Assembly: GCA_934343805.1 (NCBI GenBank)
Contig: CAKRIN010000010.1
Coordinates: 1-64,000 of the forward strand
Source of the DNA: an uncultured Lachnospira sp.
Lineage (GTDB): Bacteria > Bacillota > Clostridia > Lachnospirales > Lachnospiraceae
Direction: 5' to 3'
DNA: 64,000 nt
Positions 52,615 through 61,569 of this stretch are shown in pieces. Every line of letters begins with the position of its first letter. Positions within the stretch are counted from its first letter, which is position 1. The position numbers and the translations under genes are program-made. The notes under the pieces were generated by a model that saw only the letters and a program-made list of their open reading frames with translations, had not been told where the DNA came from and ran no database searches.

Positions 52615-54168
52615 TTAGTAAGCATTTGCAGAATAACTGCCGTTAGATACTGTAACTGTGTATATCTTTCCTGTTGAAGTATCTACCCCGTAATATCCTG
52701 CAGTAGTTGTACTTCCATTCTTAATAGAATCATACCTTATGACATACATTTCAGTCTCATTAATTGTAGTCTTGGTATCATATACAAGATTGACCTTTGA
52801 ACCATCCGCTGCAGTACCATCTGATTTAAGAACATTTCTTGCGATAAGTGTGTTCTTAAGCTGTGTCTCTGCCTGACTATATGTATAAGTATTCTTTACC
52901 TCGACATTATAATTTCTCTTTACAACAGTACTGCTTTGTGAATGTTCATTAATAATAATAAACGCCAAAACATTATTTCCTTCAGGCATATCAAATTCGC
53001 CCGTATATTCTGTTGAATTCTCTGTTGGTGTCTTTCCATCAGTTGTGTAATACGCCTTACATTTGTCAGGTATATTATTAATCTTAACCTTCTCGCCTTT
53101 TGAATATTTACCTGATGCTGGTGTTACATCTGGTGCTTCAGGCGCCCCATATTCAATGACATACTCCAGTTCAACCACATTACTCATAACACCAATATTA
53201 TTAACAGCAACTGCCTTAATCTTAGTAGTTCCTGTTTCCAGCTTAAGCGCCTTGCCATCAAATATTTCACTCTTAGTATCAGGTTCAGAACCATCAGTAG
53301 TATAGTAAACGACATCTCCCACATCGCATGTAAGCTTTATCTCTACAGAATCATCATATGATCCGGCATCCTTGGATGGCTGTGGATCTTTTACTATATA
53401 TTTTGTCACAGCATCTTTACATTTGCCATCCTGATATTTTCTTATAAGCTTTGTCAGATTATCGCCATCTTCATTATCATAATAATACTCAGCAAGTGCC
53501 TTTACAGCATCTGAATAATTCTCATCATACGAAAGAATATCCTTTAATTCACTCACTGCCTGCTTATCATCTCCTGTGTTCTTATAAGCCTGATAAAGGA
53601 CATACTTAAGTTCAAGATTTTTCTTTCCCTCTGACTCCTTTGCTGCTTTCTCTAACATATTTACAGCATCGCCATAATTGCCATTCTCATACAGCTTCAT
53701 ACCCTCATCATAATAATATTTATAGCCATGTGTATTTTTCTTATTAAGTGATACTGCAACTATTATGATAACAGCTATAACAACTGCCACACCAGCTGCA
53801 ACGCCAGCTATTATGAGCTTCGTTTTTTTAGGCATTGGCTTTTTTACCTTATTATTCTTTTTCTTATCAGATGTTGCACCATAAAGTTCTTCATCATCTT
53901 CATCATCTTCTTCATCATCCAGTAATATATCATCTAATGACTGTTCATCATCATCTTCTTTTTCTTCCTGTGGCTCCTCAAGCATATCCTTTGATATTGT
54001 AGGGATTACCTGTGTTTTGCCATATTCAACACTATTATTGATAACTGGTTTTTCTTCCTGATTACCAACCAGCGCTTTAGCAACATTAGTTTCTTCTTCT
54101 ATAATTCTTTGAAGCGACTTTTCTACTTCATCCTCTATGCTTGTATCTTTCTTATAATCGTCTGGCAT
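52615..54168 (-). CDS. Membrane-anchored TPR / chitobiase C-terminal-domain protein
   Basis: A 517-aa protein. The cytoplasmic N-terminal region (~1-112) is very acidic (DDILLDDEEDDEDDEELYG). One TM helix (~117-143) follows. Outside: TPR repeats (~150-250, YYDEGMKLYENGNYGDAVNM) and two CHB_HEX_C_1-type beta domains (VYYTTDGSEPDTKSEIFDG ~292 and AYYTTDGKTPTENSTEYTG ~372). A last domain contains YYGVDTSTGKIYTVTV. It likely acts at the cell surface in recognition or scaffolding (inference); no catalytic residues seen. SD GGAGG. Confidence 0.85.
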   Translation of the reverse strand: MPDDYKKDTSIEDEVEKSLQRIIEEETNVAKALVGNQEEKPVINNSVEYGKTQVIPTISKDMLEEPQEEKEDDDEQSLDDILLDDEEDDEDDEELYGATSDKKKNNKVKKPMPKKTKLIIAGVAAGVAVVIAVIIIVAVSLNKKNTHGYKYYYDEGMKLYENGNYGDAVNMLEKAAKESEGKKNLELKYVLYQAYKNTGDDKQAVSELKDILSYDENYSDAVKALAEYYYDNEDGDNLTKLIRKYQDGKCKDAVTKYIVKDPQPSKDAGSYDDSVEIKLTCDVGDVVYYTTDGSEPDTKSEIFDGKALKLETGTTKIKAVAVNNIGVMSNVVELEYVIEYGAPEAPDVTPASGKYSKGEKVKINNIPDKCKAYYTTDGKTPTENSTEYTGEFDMPEGNNVLAFIIINEHSQSSTVVKRNYNVEVKNTYTYSQAETQLKNTLIARNVLKSDGTAADGSKVNLVYDTKTTINETEMYVIRYDSIKNGSTTTAGYYGVDTSTGKIYTVTVSNGSYSANAY

Positions 54169-54339
54169 ATTAAACCTCCATGCAAAAATAACATTTTGAT
54201 ATTAACATATTAAAGCATTTTTATCAACAAAATAGATTTTAATGATTTTTATTTTTGTTTTATTAATTGTACACATTTTGCTCACATTTAATATGTATAT
54301 TACATAACAGATAGAAATTAAATCTTTCTATCTCCCCCT

Positions 54340-54380
54340 CATATTTAAAAAGGAGATGTTTGACCGCATCTCCTTTTTTC
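54340..54380 (-). terminator. Terminator of the Ig-like repeat gene
   Basis: Stem AAAAAGGAGATG/CATCTCCTTTTT (54347-54358 with 54367-54378), 8-nt loop; on the minus strand it ends CTTTTTAAAT. Immediately downstream of the 1300-aa gene. Confidence 0.8.
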
Positions 54381-54391
54381 GTTTTATTCAG

Positions 54392-57300
54392 TTATCTAAG
54401 ACTTGTAACTCTTACTGTACATGTGAGAGTCTTATCATTAACAACTGCTGTGACTGTTGTAACCCCCGCCTTTCTTGCGATTACCTCACCTGATGAAGAT
54501 ACCGTACACACTCGTGGATTACTGCTTCTCCATGTAACATTACTTGTAGTTCCTATAACATCAAGATTAAATCTGTCATACTGCTCCAGTGTGATATTAG
54601 ATTTGCTTATTGCAAGTGAATGGACTGTACATGTTGATTCAACTCCTGCAGCGTTACTTATTACATAAACATCTGCAGTACCAGGTCCTACTGTTGTAAT
54701 TACACCATTCTGATCAACTGTTACTATTCCAGTATCTGATGAATACCATTCATATGAATCCGTATTAACTGCCGGTCTTACAATAACAGACAGTTTTCTG
54801 GTTCTTCCTGAAAGCATATATATATCTTTAGAATTAATCCTTAACGAGGTTATATTAACCACAGGTGTAACATATACCCAGCATATTCCTTTAACGTTGT
54901 TACCATCCTGTGACATAGCTGTTATCTTAACTTTTCCTGTACTTAAAGCAAATACTTCACCATCCTCATCAACTGTCGCAATAGATTCATTAGATGATGA
55001 CCATGCAACATCTTTAATCGTTGCATTATCCGGATAAACATTTGCTTTTAACTTGTAGGAATCCCCAACCAGTATTCTTACTGTACTTGGAACTACTTCT
55101 ATGCTTGTAACAGGATTAACAACTCTTACTATACACGTTGCACTAACCCCGCTTCCATCTGCTGCCGTTGCAGTAATTACTGCATTTCCAACTGATTCCG
55201 CACTAAGATTTCCATTAGCATCAACATAACATATGCTGTTATCTGATGATGACCAGACTATATTCTTGTTAGTTGCTGTTGACGTTCCAACTGTTGCAAC
55301 CAGCGTTCCAGTTGAACCGACATTCATAAACTTATCCGTCTCACTCAGCGTAATGCTGGAAACATATTCCTTAACAACTATTGTACACGCAGCTGTAAGA
55401 TGACATTCTTCCGTTGTAACCTCTATTACACAGCTTCCACCTTTCAAAGCTGTTACAACACCATATTCATCAACAGTTGCAACTGATGTATCACTTGAGA
55501 AATATGTAACATTTTTATTCTCTGCATCTATAGGTTCAATTGACGGAATAATTGCGTATTTAGCACCAACCCATAACTCCTGATAATCTGAATTAAGCGT
55601 AATTCCTGTTACCGGCTGCGTAACTGTTACAACGCAATATGCTGTAAGTCCCGTATCAACATTGGTACATATGATAGAAGTTGTTCCTGCACCTGTTGCT
55701 GTAACCTTACCATCACTTTCTACTGTACACACATCAGTATCACGGCTCTCCCACGATACAATTTTATTATCAGCATTCTCAGGAAGACATGTTGCATTCA
55801 GCCAGAATACCTGTCCCTTTCTTACTGTTATATCAGTTGTACTAAGTACAATAGATGTTACAGGCTGCTTTACATATATATTACACATAGCTGTAACGCC
55901 ACCATCAAGTGACTTACAAAGAATTGTAGCGCTTCCTGTTCCGACAGCTTCAACAAGTCCATTAGAATCAACAATACATACATTAGTATTAGATGATTCC
56001 CAGCTTACTGTCCTGTTAGTTGCTGTAAGCGGAAGAACCTCTGCCGTTATTCTTAACGTCTGTCCTATTGACATTATTTCATCTGTATAATCAAGCTTTA
56101 TCGTTTCTACAGGTATACTTATTATAAAGTTACATGTTGCAAGAAATGCTCCATCCTCTGTCTTACACACAATTGTACAATAACCAGGTGCTACATATGT
56201 TACAAGTCCGTTTTCATCTACCTTGCACACATTTTCATTAGATGATGACCATGTTACTTTTCTGTTAACGCCATTTCCTGATGGTTTAACGGTCGCAACA
56301 AGCTGATACTGTCCTATTGCCATTGTAGACTCTACAGTAGTTGCATTAAGAGTTACCCCCGTTACCGGCTCTCTTATATATACATCACATGTTGCCACTT
56401 TCAGTCCGTCTTCTGTAATTACTGTGATAGTTGTATTACCACCAGATACACCTGTAATAGTAGCTGTATAGCTGTCTCCCTCAACTGTTGCAACAGTTGT
56501 ATCCGATGATGACCACAAAACATTGCTGTTTGTAGGTCCTGATGGATTAAATAACAGCTGGACTGTTCCTGTGCTTCCTCTGTCAATTGTTATTGAAGAA
56601 GGATTGATTGTTACTTCACCAACTGGTGTTGTTACATATATAACACATGTTTCTGATTTAATTACACCATTGATATTCTGCGAAACTGTCAAATGCGTTA
56701 TACCAGATGCAACACCTGTTATAGTAAATATAGTTCCATCATCTGACTGAGAAACTGTAATCAGATCATATGTTGGAACAACACCTGCCGCATCCGGCTG
56801 ATTGGTAACAGTATAAGTAATCTGATCCTTAGTCGGATTATTAGTAACAAGAGCTGTTATATCTATTGTACTTCCAATATTAACTGAAGCTGTTACTGAA
56901 CTAAGTCCGAATCCATCTATAACAGTTATCTTATAAACAAGCTGATAAGGCATATTATATACAGTAAAGAGTTCATCCTGTACTCTTGTTGCATATATAG
57001 TGGCTGTTCCTGCTCCTACTGCCTTAACAAGGCCTGTTGTGGAATCAACCTGCAGGACTGAATTATCAGATGTTGACCACGTCACCTCTGATGCTTTAGC
57101 AGATGTAGATAACTGAAGCTCATCTCCGACATTCATATTGCTTACTTCGTTGCCCATCTTCTTAAATGGTACAACAACATTAACAGTATCTCTTGTATAC
57201 CACGACTCATTGCCGCCAATATCAATTGTTGTGAGTCCTGCGCTTACTGTTGTAACGCCAGCATGTACTCCGCAAACAGTTCCTGCTGCTACTGCAGCTA

Positions 57301-58294
57301 TATCTGTATCATTTGTTCTGTATACGACATTAGACTTAGCCGGATACACAACATTAGATGGTATTGTCTCATATGAAAAATCTTCATAATCTTTATCTGA
57401 TAACACCATGTATTTAACAGATGTATCACCCGGCAGATGTGTTATAAAATGTCCCTGTGCATTCTGTATATTTTCTTTAAACTTAACCTCAGACCTTACT
57501 GTAAATGTATATGTAAGAGGATTTATTCCACTTCCGTCAGCAGTTCTTGCTGTTATAACTGTGGAACCACCACCAATAACTTTAAGTATAACTTTAGATG
57601 AATCGCGATAATACATTTCAACAATTCCATCCGAATTAACTTCACCTGATGAATCATTAGATGTTTCAACAAAAAGCTTATTACTCTCACATGTATTGGC
57701 TGTTATTGTTATAAGGTCTCCTTCTTTTAGAAGATCTGCCTCCTCAAGTGTCTGGTTTCCTCTTTTTCTCTCAACATTAACATTAATAGGAACATATACT
57801 GCTGCTGTAGATGTTGCAAGAACATTATCATACACAACAGCTCCACCCTCACCAAACTTCTTTGAATGATAAGCTGCTGTAATTGTTGCAGCACCTGCTC
57901 TGTTTCCATATATTGTAGGATTGGTTGTTCCTGAAATATTCTGAAGATATGCATCTCCACCTGAACTTGGATTAACAAACTTAACAACATCATAATCATC
58001 ATCAGATATTGTCCATTCAAGTCTTACAGGACTTGCTATTCCATTGTTGGCAGGATTACTTTCGTCATAAAATTCATCATCCGTACCCGACAGGTTAGCG
58101 TGAATAACCGTTGTTGTCGAACCTTGTGCAACACTTGACTGTGCTGGTGTAAGTGCAAGTGATACACTTGAATCTGCATTAGCAAATATCAGCACTCCTC
58201 CACCGGTCATCATAACCGCTATAACAGCAATCAATATTTTCCATTGAAGCTTCAAGCCCATTGTAAGCTTTTTTATCTTTCTGAGATTCTTCAT
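54392..58294 (-). CDS. Secreted Ig-like (BIG2) repeat protein, 1300 aa
   Basis: Large exported protein: basic N-terminus then a signal/anchor helix (~18-40, ILIAVIAVMMTGGGVLIFAN). The C-terminal ~750 residues (from the PVGEVTIN segment) consist of nine BIG2 Ig-like units of ~80-85 aa; earlier units are more divergent. Unit pattern: PVTxITLN...G....L.A.V.P.....V.WSSSN..V..VD..GxVTA...G.A.I...T.DG....C.V.V. Six consecutive units (from the one beginning PVTGVTLNATTVESTMAIGQ) carry Cys at matching places. No LPXTG motif, catalytic domain or obvious anchor at the C-terminus (ends VRVTSLR). A surface adhesin or S-layer-like structural role is likely (inference). Confidence 0.85.
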   Translation of the reverse strand: MKNLRKIKKLTMGLKLQWKILIAVIAVMMTGGGVLIFANADSSVSLALTPAQSSVAQGSTTTVIHANLSGTDDEFYDESNPANNGIASPVRLEWTISDDDYDVVKFVNPSSGGDAYLQNISGTTNPTIYGNRAGAATITAAYHSKKFGEGGAVVYDNVLATSTAAVYVPINVNVERKRGNQTLEEADLLKEGDLITITANTCESNKLFVETSNDSSGEVNSDGIVEMYYRDSSKVILKVIGGGSTVITARTADGSGINPLTYTFTVRSEVKFKENIQNAQGHFITHLPGDTSVKYMVLSDKDYEDFSYETIPSNVVYPAKSNVVYRTNDTDIAAVAAGTVCGVHAGVTTVSAGLTTIDIGGNESWYTRDTVNVVVPFKKMGNEVSNMNVGDELQLSTSAKASEVTWSTSDNSVLQVDSTTGLVKAVGAGTATIYATRVQDELFTVYNMPYQLVYKITVIDGFGLSSVTASVNIGSTIDITALVTNNPTKDQITYTVTNQPDAAGVVPTYDLITVSQSDDGTIFTITGVASGITHLTVSQNINGVIKSETCVIYVTTPVGEVTINPSSITIDRGSTGTVQLLFNPSGPTNSNVLWSSSDTTVATVEGDSYTATITGVSGGNTTITVITEDGLKVATCDVYIREPVTGVTLNATTVESTMAIGQYQLVATVKPSGNGVNRKVTWSSSNENVCKVDENGLVTYVAPGYCTIVCKTEDGAFLATCNFIISIPVETIKLDYTDEIMSIGQTLRITAEVLPLTATNRTVSWESSNTNVCIVDSNGLVEAVGTGSATILCKSLDGGVTAMCNIYVKQPVTSIVLSTTDITVRKGQVFWLNATCLPENADNKIVSWESRDTDVCTVESDGKVTATGAGTTSIICTNVDTGLTAYCVVTVTQPVTGITLNSDYQELWVGAKYAIIPSIEPIDAENKNVTYFSSDTSVATVDEYGVVTALKGGSCVIEVTTEECHLTAACTIVVKEYVSSITLSETDKFMNVGSTGTLVATVGTSTATNKNIVWSSSDNSICYVDANGNLSAESVGNAVITATAADGSGVSATCIVRVVNPVTSIEVVPSTVRILVGDSYKLKANVYPDNATIKDVAWSSSNESIATVDEDGEVFALSTGKVKITAMSQDGNNVKGICWVYVTPVVNITSLRINSKDIYMLSGRTRKLSVIVRPAVNTDSYEWYSSDTGIVTVDQNGVITTVGPGTADVYVISNAAGVESTCTVHSLAISKSNITLEQYDRFNLDVIGTTSNVTWRSSNPRVCTVSSSGEVIARKAGVTTVTAVVNDKTLTCTVRVTSLR

Positions 58295-58711
58295 ATATTA
58301 CCCTCACTTTTACTATATAAATCATAAGTTATATTCAAGCAAACAAATAAACTGATATCTATTATATTATATCGAAATATTCATTATAAAGTTTACCCCT
58401 AAACATTATTTTTTTCAATAAAATATACAATATTTTCCGTTTTATATAATTTCATGACACAATTTATTGTGTTTTACATAATATTTCATTTTTCATACTA
58501 TCTTTTTCCATATTCTTTACCACGTTAATTATCTGCTCTCTTTCAATGAAAAATTGATATTTATAAATAAATGCAATATTTTAATGTCAAATTCTGTAAT
58601 AAAAAGCCACATTTATTTCAAAACATCCAAAACTTTGGGTGAAAAATATGGAATTAATCAGATTAATATGATAAAATACGATAGAATAAATATTTTGGAG
58701 GTATCTAAAAA
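58295..58711 (+). promoter_or_regulatory. kdgK upstream region with a candidate promoter
   Basis: A 417-nt AT-rich spacer between the divergent Ig-like gene and kdgK. For kdgK, TTGATA (58554-58559) and TATTTT (58577-58582) are 17 nt apart; a TATGAT/TAAAAT run lies closer to the gene (~58666-58680). A GTTTA-CCCC-TAAAC inverted repeat is at 58391-58404, nearer the Ig-like gene. No copy of the ATGTAAGCGCTTACAT operator of the uxaB/lacI region was seen. Nothing else recognisable. Confidence 0.45.
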
Positions 58712-59824
58712 ATGAAATTAAATTTAAGACCAGCTGAAGAGTGTACATTTGACGCTGTATCATTAGGTGAAGTTATGCTTCGTCTTGATCCAGGTGAAGG
58801 AAGAATCCGTACAGCAAGAAGCTTTAGAGCATGGGAAGGTGGCGGAGAATATAATGTTATCCGTGGTCTTCACAAGTGTTTTGGTATGAGAACTGCTGTT
58901 ATCACTTCTTTTGCTGATAACGAAGTAGGTCTTCTTATGAAGGACTTCATCGAGCAGGGTGGCGTTGATACATCACTTATCTGCTGGAAGAAGACAGATG
59001 GTATCGGACGTCTTTGCAGAAATGGTCTCAACTTCACAGAGAGAGGATTTGGTATCCGTGGTGCTAAGGGATGCTCTGATAGAGCTAACACAGCTATTTC
59101 ACAGGCTACTCCAGAAGATTTCGATTTTGATTACATCTTCAAGAATAAGAGCGATGGTGGTTTAGGTGTTCGTTGGTTACATACAGGTGGTATCTATGCT
59201 GCTCTTTCTGAGCAGGCTTGTGAGACTGTTATTGCAGCTTGTAAGGCAGCTAAGAAGTACGGTACAATCGTATCTTACGATCTTAACTACAGACCATCTA
59301 TGTGGGAAGCTATCGGCGGTTTAGCTAAGGCTCAGGAAGTTAACAAGGAAGTTGCTAAGTATGTTGACGTTATGATTGGTAACGAAGAAGACTTCACAGC
59401 ATGCCTCGGTTTCGAAATCGAAGGTAACGATGAGAACCTTAAGACTCTTAACCTTGATGGTTACAAGAAGATGATCAACGAAGCTGCTGCTACATACCCT
59501 AACTTCAAGGCAGTTGCTACTACACTTCGTCAGGTTAAGACAGCTACAGTTAATGACTGGTCAGCAATCTGCTGGGCTGATGGTGAAATCTACAAGGCTG
59601 CTCAGTATGATGGTCTTGAGATCATGGATAGAGTTGGTGGCGGTGATTCATTCGCTTCTGGTCTTGTATATGGTCTTATGACATTCGAAGATGCTGAGAA
59701 GGCTGTTAACTATGGTGCTGCTCATGGTGCATTAGCTATGACAACTCCTGGTGATACAACAATGGCTTCTCTTAAGGAAGTTGAAGGTATCGTTGGTGGC
59801 GCTGGTGCCAGAGTTCAGAGATAA
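58712..59824 (+). CDS. kdgK: 2-keto-3-deoxygluconate kinase (PfkB family)
   Basis: KDG + ATP -> KDPG + ADP, a late step of uronate breakdown. A 370-aa PfkB/ribokinase-type protein, about 30-60 residues longer than many KdgK. N-terminal VSLGEVMLRLDPGEGRIRTA with FRAWEGGGEYNVI (substrate site); C-terminal catalytic motif RVGGGDSFASGLVYGL (base Asp); VSYDLNYRPSMWEA in the middle. It uses a narrow codon set (many GGT, GTT, AAG, CTT) unlike its neighbours, typical of high expression. SD TTTTGGAGG. Convergent with uxaA. Confidence 0.9.
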   Translation: MKLNLRPAEECTFDAVSLGEVMLRLDPGEGRIRTARSFRAWEGGGEYNVIRGLHKCFGMRTAVITSFADNEVGLLMKDFIEQGGVDTSLICWKKTDGIGRLCRNGLNFTERGFGIRGAKGCSDRANTAISQATPEDFDFDYIFKNKSDGGLGVRWLHTGGIYAALSEQACETVIAACKAAKKYGTIVSYDLNYRPSMWEAIGGLAKAQEVNKEVAKYVDVMIGNEEDFTACLGFEIEGNDENLKTLNLDGYKKMINEAAATYPNFKAVATTLRQVKTATVNDWSAICWADGEIYKAAQYDGLEIMDRVGGGDSFASGLVYGLMTFEDAEKAVNYGAAHGALAMTTPGDTTMASLKEVEGIVGGAGARVQR

Positions 59825-59863
59825 TCTGTTTCTTCAATCAGAATCATTAAAGATTAATCCAAA

Positions 59864-59897
59864 TAAGACAGGCTGCTTTATGCAGCCTGTTTTTTAT
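59864..59897 (+). terminator. Terminator of kdgK
   Basis: ACAGGCTGC-tttat-GCAGCCTGT (59868-59890) followed by TTTTT, ~43 nt after the kdgK stop. Confidence 0.88.
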
Positions 59898-59901
59898 AAT
59901 A

Positions 59902-59945
59902 TTAAAAAGGGAGGTATTCATACATCCATGAACACCTCCCTATTA
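59902..59945 (-). terminator. Terminator of uxaA
   Basis: On the minus strand GGGAGGT...ACCTCCC (59934-59940 with 59909-59915) with a further 5-bp inner stem and one mismatch, then CTTTTTAATAT. It lies back-to-back with the kdgK terminator. Confidence 0.8.
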
Positions 59946-59992
59946 ATCTGACATATTTATTTAATTTTCTACATATCAATCCAACTTATAAA

Positions 59993-61480
59993 TTATAATG
60001 TTACACCCTGCTTAAAAATTGCGAGATCATGGAATCCTGCTATCTCTGCCTTAACCTTCTTACCAGAAGCAACATCTAATACGAGCTGGAAAAGTTCCTT
60101 AGCTGCATCTTCAAGAGGAAGGTCATCTGTAACAATTCTTCCTGCATTGAAATCAATCCAATTGCTCTTATTACCTGCAAGTCTTGAGTTAGTTGCAATC
60201 TTAACTGTAGGAACAGGTGATGCAAATGGTGTTCCACGTCCAGTTGTGAAAAGAACCATCTGTGCTCCTGAAGCTGCACATGCTGTTGCAGCAACAAGGT
60301 CATTACCAGGTGCGCTAAGAAGATTAAGTCCCTTAGTATTAACAGGCTCTGCATATGCAAGAACACCCTTTACTAATGAGCTTCCTGACTTCTGTGTACA
60401 TCCTAAAGACTTGTCCTCAAGAGTTGTTATACCGCCATCCTTATTTCCTGGGGATGGGTTCTCATAAATCTCCTGACCATTCTTAATGAAGTATTCCTTA
60501 AAGTCATTGATAAGGTGAACTGTCTTCTCAAAGAGTTCCTTGTTAGCACATCTGTTCATAAGAATTGTCTCTGCACCGAACATCTCTGGAACCTCTGTAA
60601 GGATAGTTGTGCCACCCTTAGATACAAGCATATCTGAGAAAAGACCAACTGTTGGGTTAGCTGTGATACCTGATAATCCATCAGAACCACCGCACTTCAT
60701 ACCAATGATAAGTTCCTTAGCGTTAACTTTCTCACGCTTAAATGTAGCTGCATAAGCCATAAGCTCATTCATAAGCTTTTCAGCTTCTTCCTGCTCATTT
60801 TCAACATCCTGAACCTGAAGGAACTTAACTCTGTCAGGATTAACCTCTCCGATATAATCCTTAAGAACTTCAATACGGCTGTTTTCACAACCAAGACCAA
60901 GTACAAGTACAGCACCTGCATTTGGATGATTAATTAAGTCAGCAAGAATCTTTCTTGTATTCTCCTGATCCTCTGTAGTCTGTGAACATCCATATGGATG
61001 AGTAAATGCAACTACTTCATCTACTCCTTCCGGCTTGTTAGCTCTTGCTGTTGCTTCAATTGCTCTTGCTATTGAGTTAACACATCCAACTGTAGGAACA
61101 ATCCATACTTCATTACGGACACCAACCTTGCCGTTCTCTCTCATATATCCATCGAAATAAGCCGGTTCAGTAGGCTCAACATCCTTATGTCCCTCTGGTT
61201 CATAAGTATATTCAAGCAACTCGCCAAGACCAGTCTTTAAGTTATGAGTATGAACCCATGCTCCAACCGGAATATCAGCCTGTGCAAATCCAATTCTGAA
61301 ACCATATTTGATAACAGGGTCACCATTCTTGATAGCCTTAATTACAAACTTGTGTCCCTGTGGAATATCTTCTACAGTAGTAACATCAATTCCTGCAACA
61401 TTAAGAGTTGTACCTTTAGCAATAGGCTTTAACGCTACAGCAACATTATCATCTTTATTAATCTTAATAAAATCCTGCAT
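59993..61480 (-). CDS. uxaA: Altronate dehydratase
   Basis: D-altronate -> 2-keto-3-deoxygluconate + H2O; cytoplasmic. A 495-aa protein in one chain: N-terminal SAF domain (~1-95, PIAKGTTLNVAGIDVTTVED and GAWVHTHNLKTGL) and the C-terminal UxaA domain (GYMRENGKVGVRNEVWIVPT, THPYGCSQTTEDQENT, IGMKCGGSDGLSGITANPTV, LLSAPGNDLVAATACAASGA). Metal-dependent (Fe2+/Mn2+ in characterised members). SD AAGGAG. Second gene after uxaB, with a hairpin between them. Confidence 0.96.
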   Translation of the reverse strand: MQDFIKINKDDNVAVALKPIAKGTTLNVAGIDVTTVEDIPQGHKFVIKAIKNGDPVIKYGFRIGFAQADIPVGAWVHTHNLKTGLGELLEYTYEPEGHKDVEPTEPAYFDGYMRENGKVGVRNEVWIVPTVGCVNSIARAIEATARANKPEGVDEVVAFTHPYGCSQTTEDQENTRKILADLINHPNAGAVLVLGLGCENSRIEVLKDYIGEVNPDRVKFLQVQDVENEQEEAEKLMNELMAYAATFKREKVNAKELIIGMKCGGSDGLSGITANPTVGLFSDMLVSKGGTTILTEVPEMFGAETILMNRCANKELFEKTVHLINDFKEYFIKNGQEIYENPSPGNKDGGITTLEDKSLGCTQKSGSSLVKGVLAYAEPVNTKGLNLLSAPGNDLVAATACAASGAQMVLFTTGRGTPFASPVPTVKIATNSRLAGNKSNWIDFNAGRIVTDDLPLEDAAKELFQLVLDVASGKKVKAEIAGFHDLAIFKQGVTL

Positions 61481-61507
61481 AAATTCTCCTTGTTATTATA
61501 CTTATTA

Positions 61508-61548
61508 TATTAAATAAGAGCGGATGAATATAAAAACATCCGCTCTGT
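61508..61548 (-). terminator. Hairpin between uxaB and uxaA
   Basis: Stem AGAGCGGATG/CATCCGCTCT (61517-61526 with 61537-61546), 10-nt loop, followed on the minus strand by TATTTAATATAA. It may reduce uxaA relative to uxaB. A TATAAT lies between it and the uxaA ribosome binding site but lacks a clear -35. Confidence 0.6.
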
Positions 61549-61569
61549 AATCATTCAAAGAGCTATTAA

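Noticed and set aside
54392..56640. BIG2 repeats as a DNA-level tandem repeat or recombination hotspot
   Set aside because: Units are similar at protein level only; the DNA of neighbouring units is too diverged to call a direct repeat.
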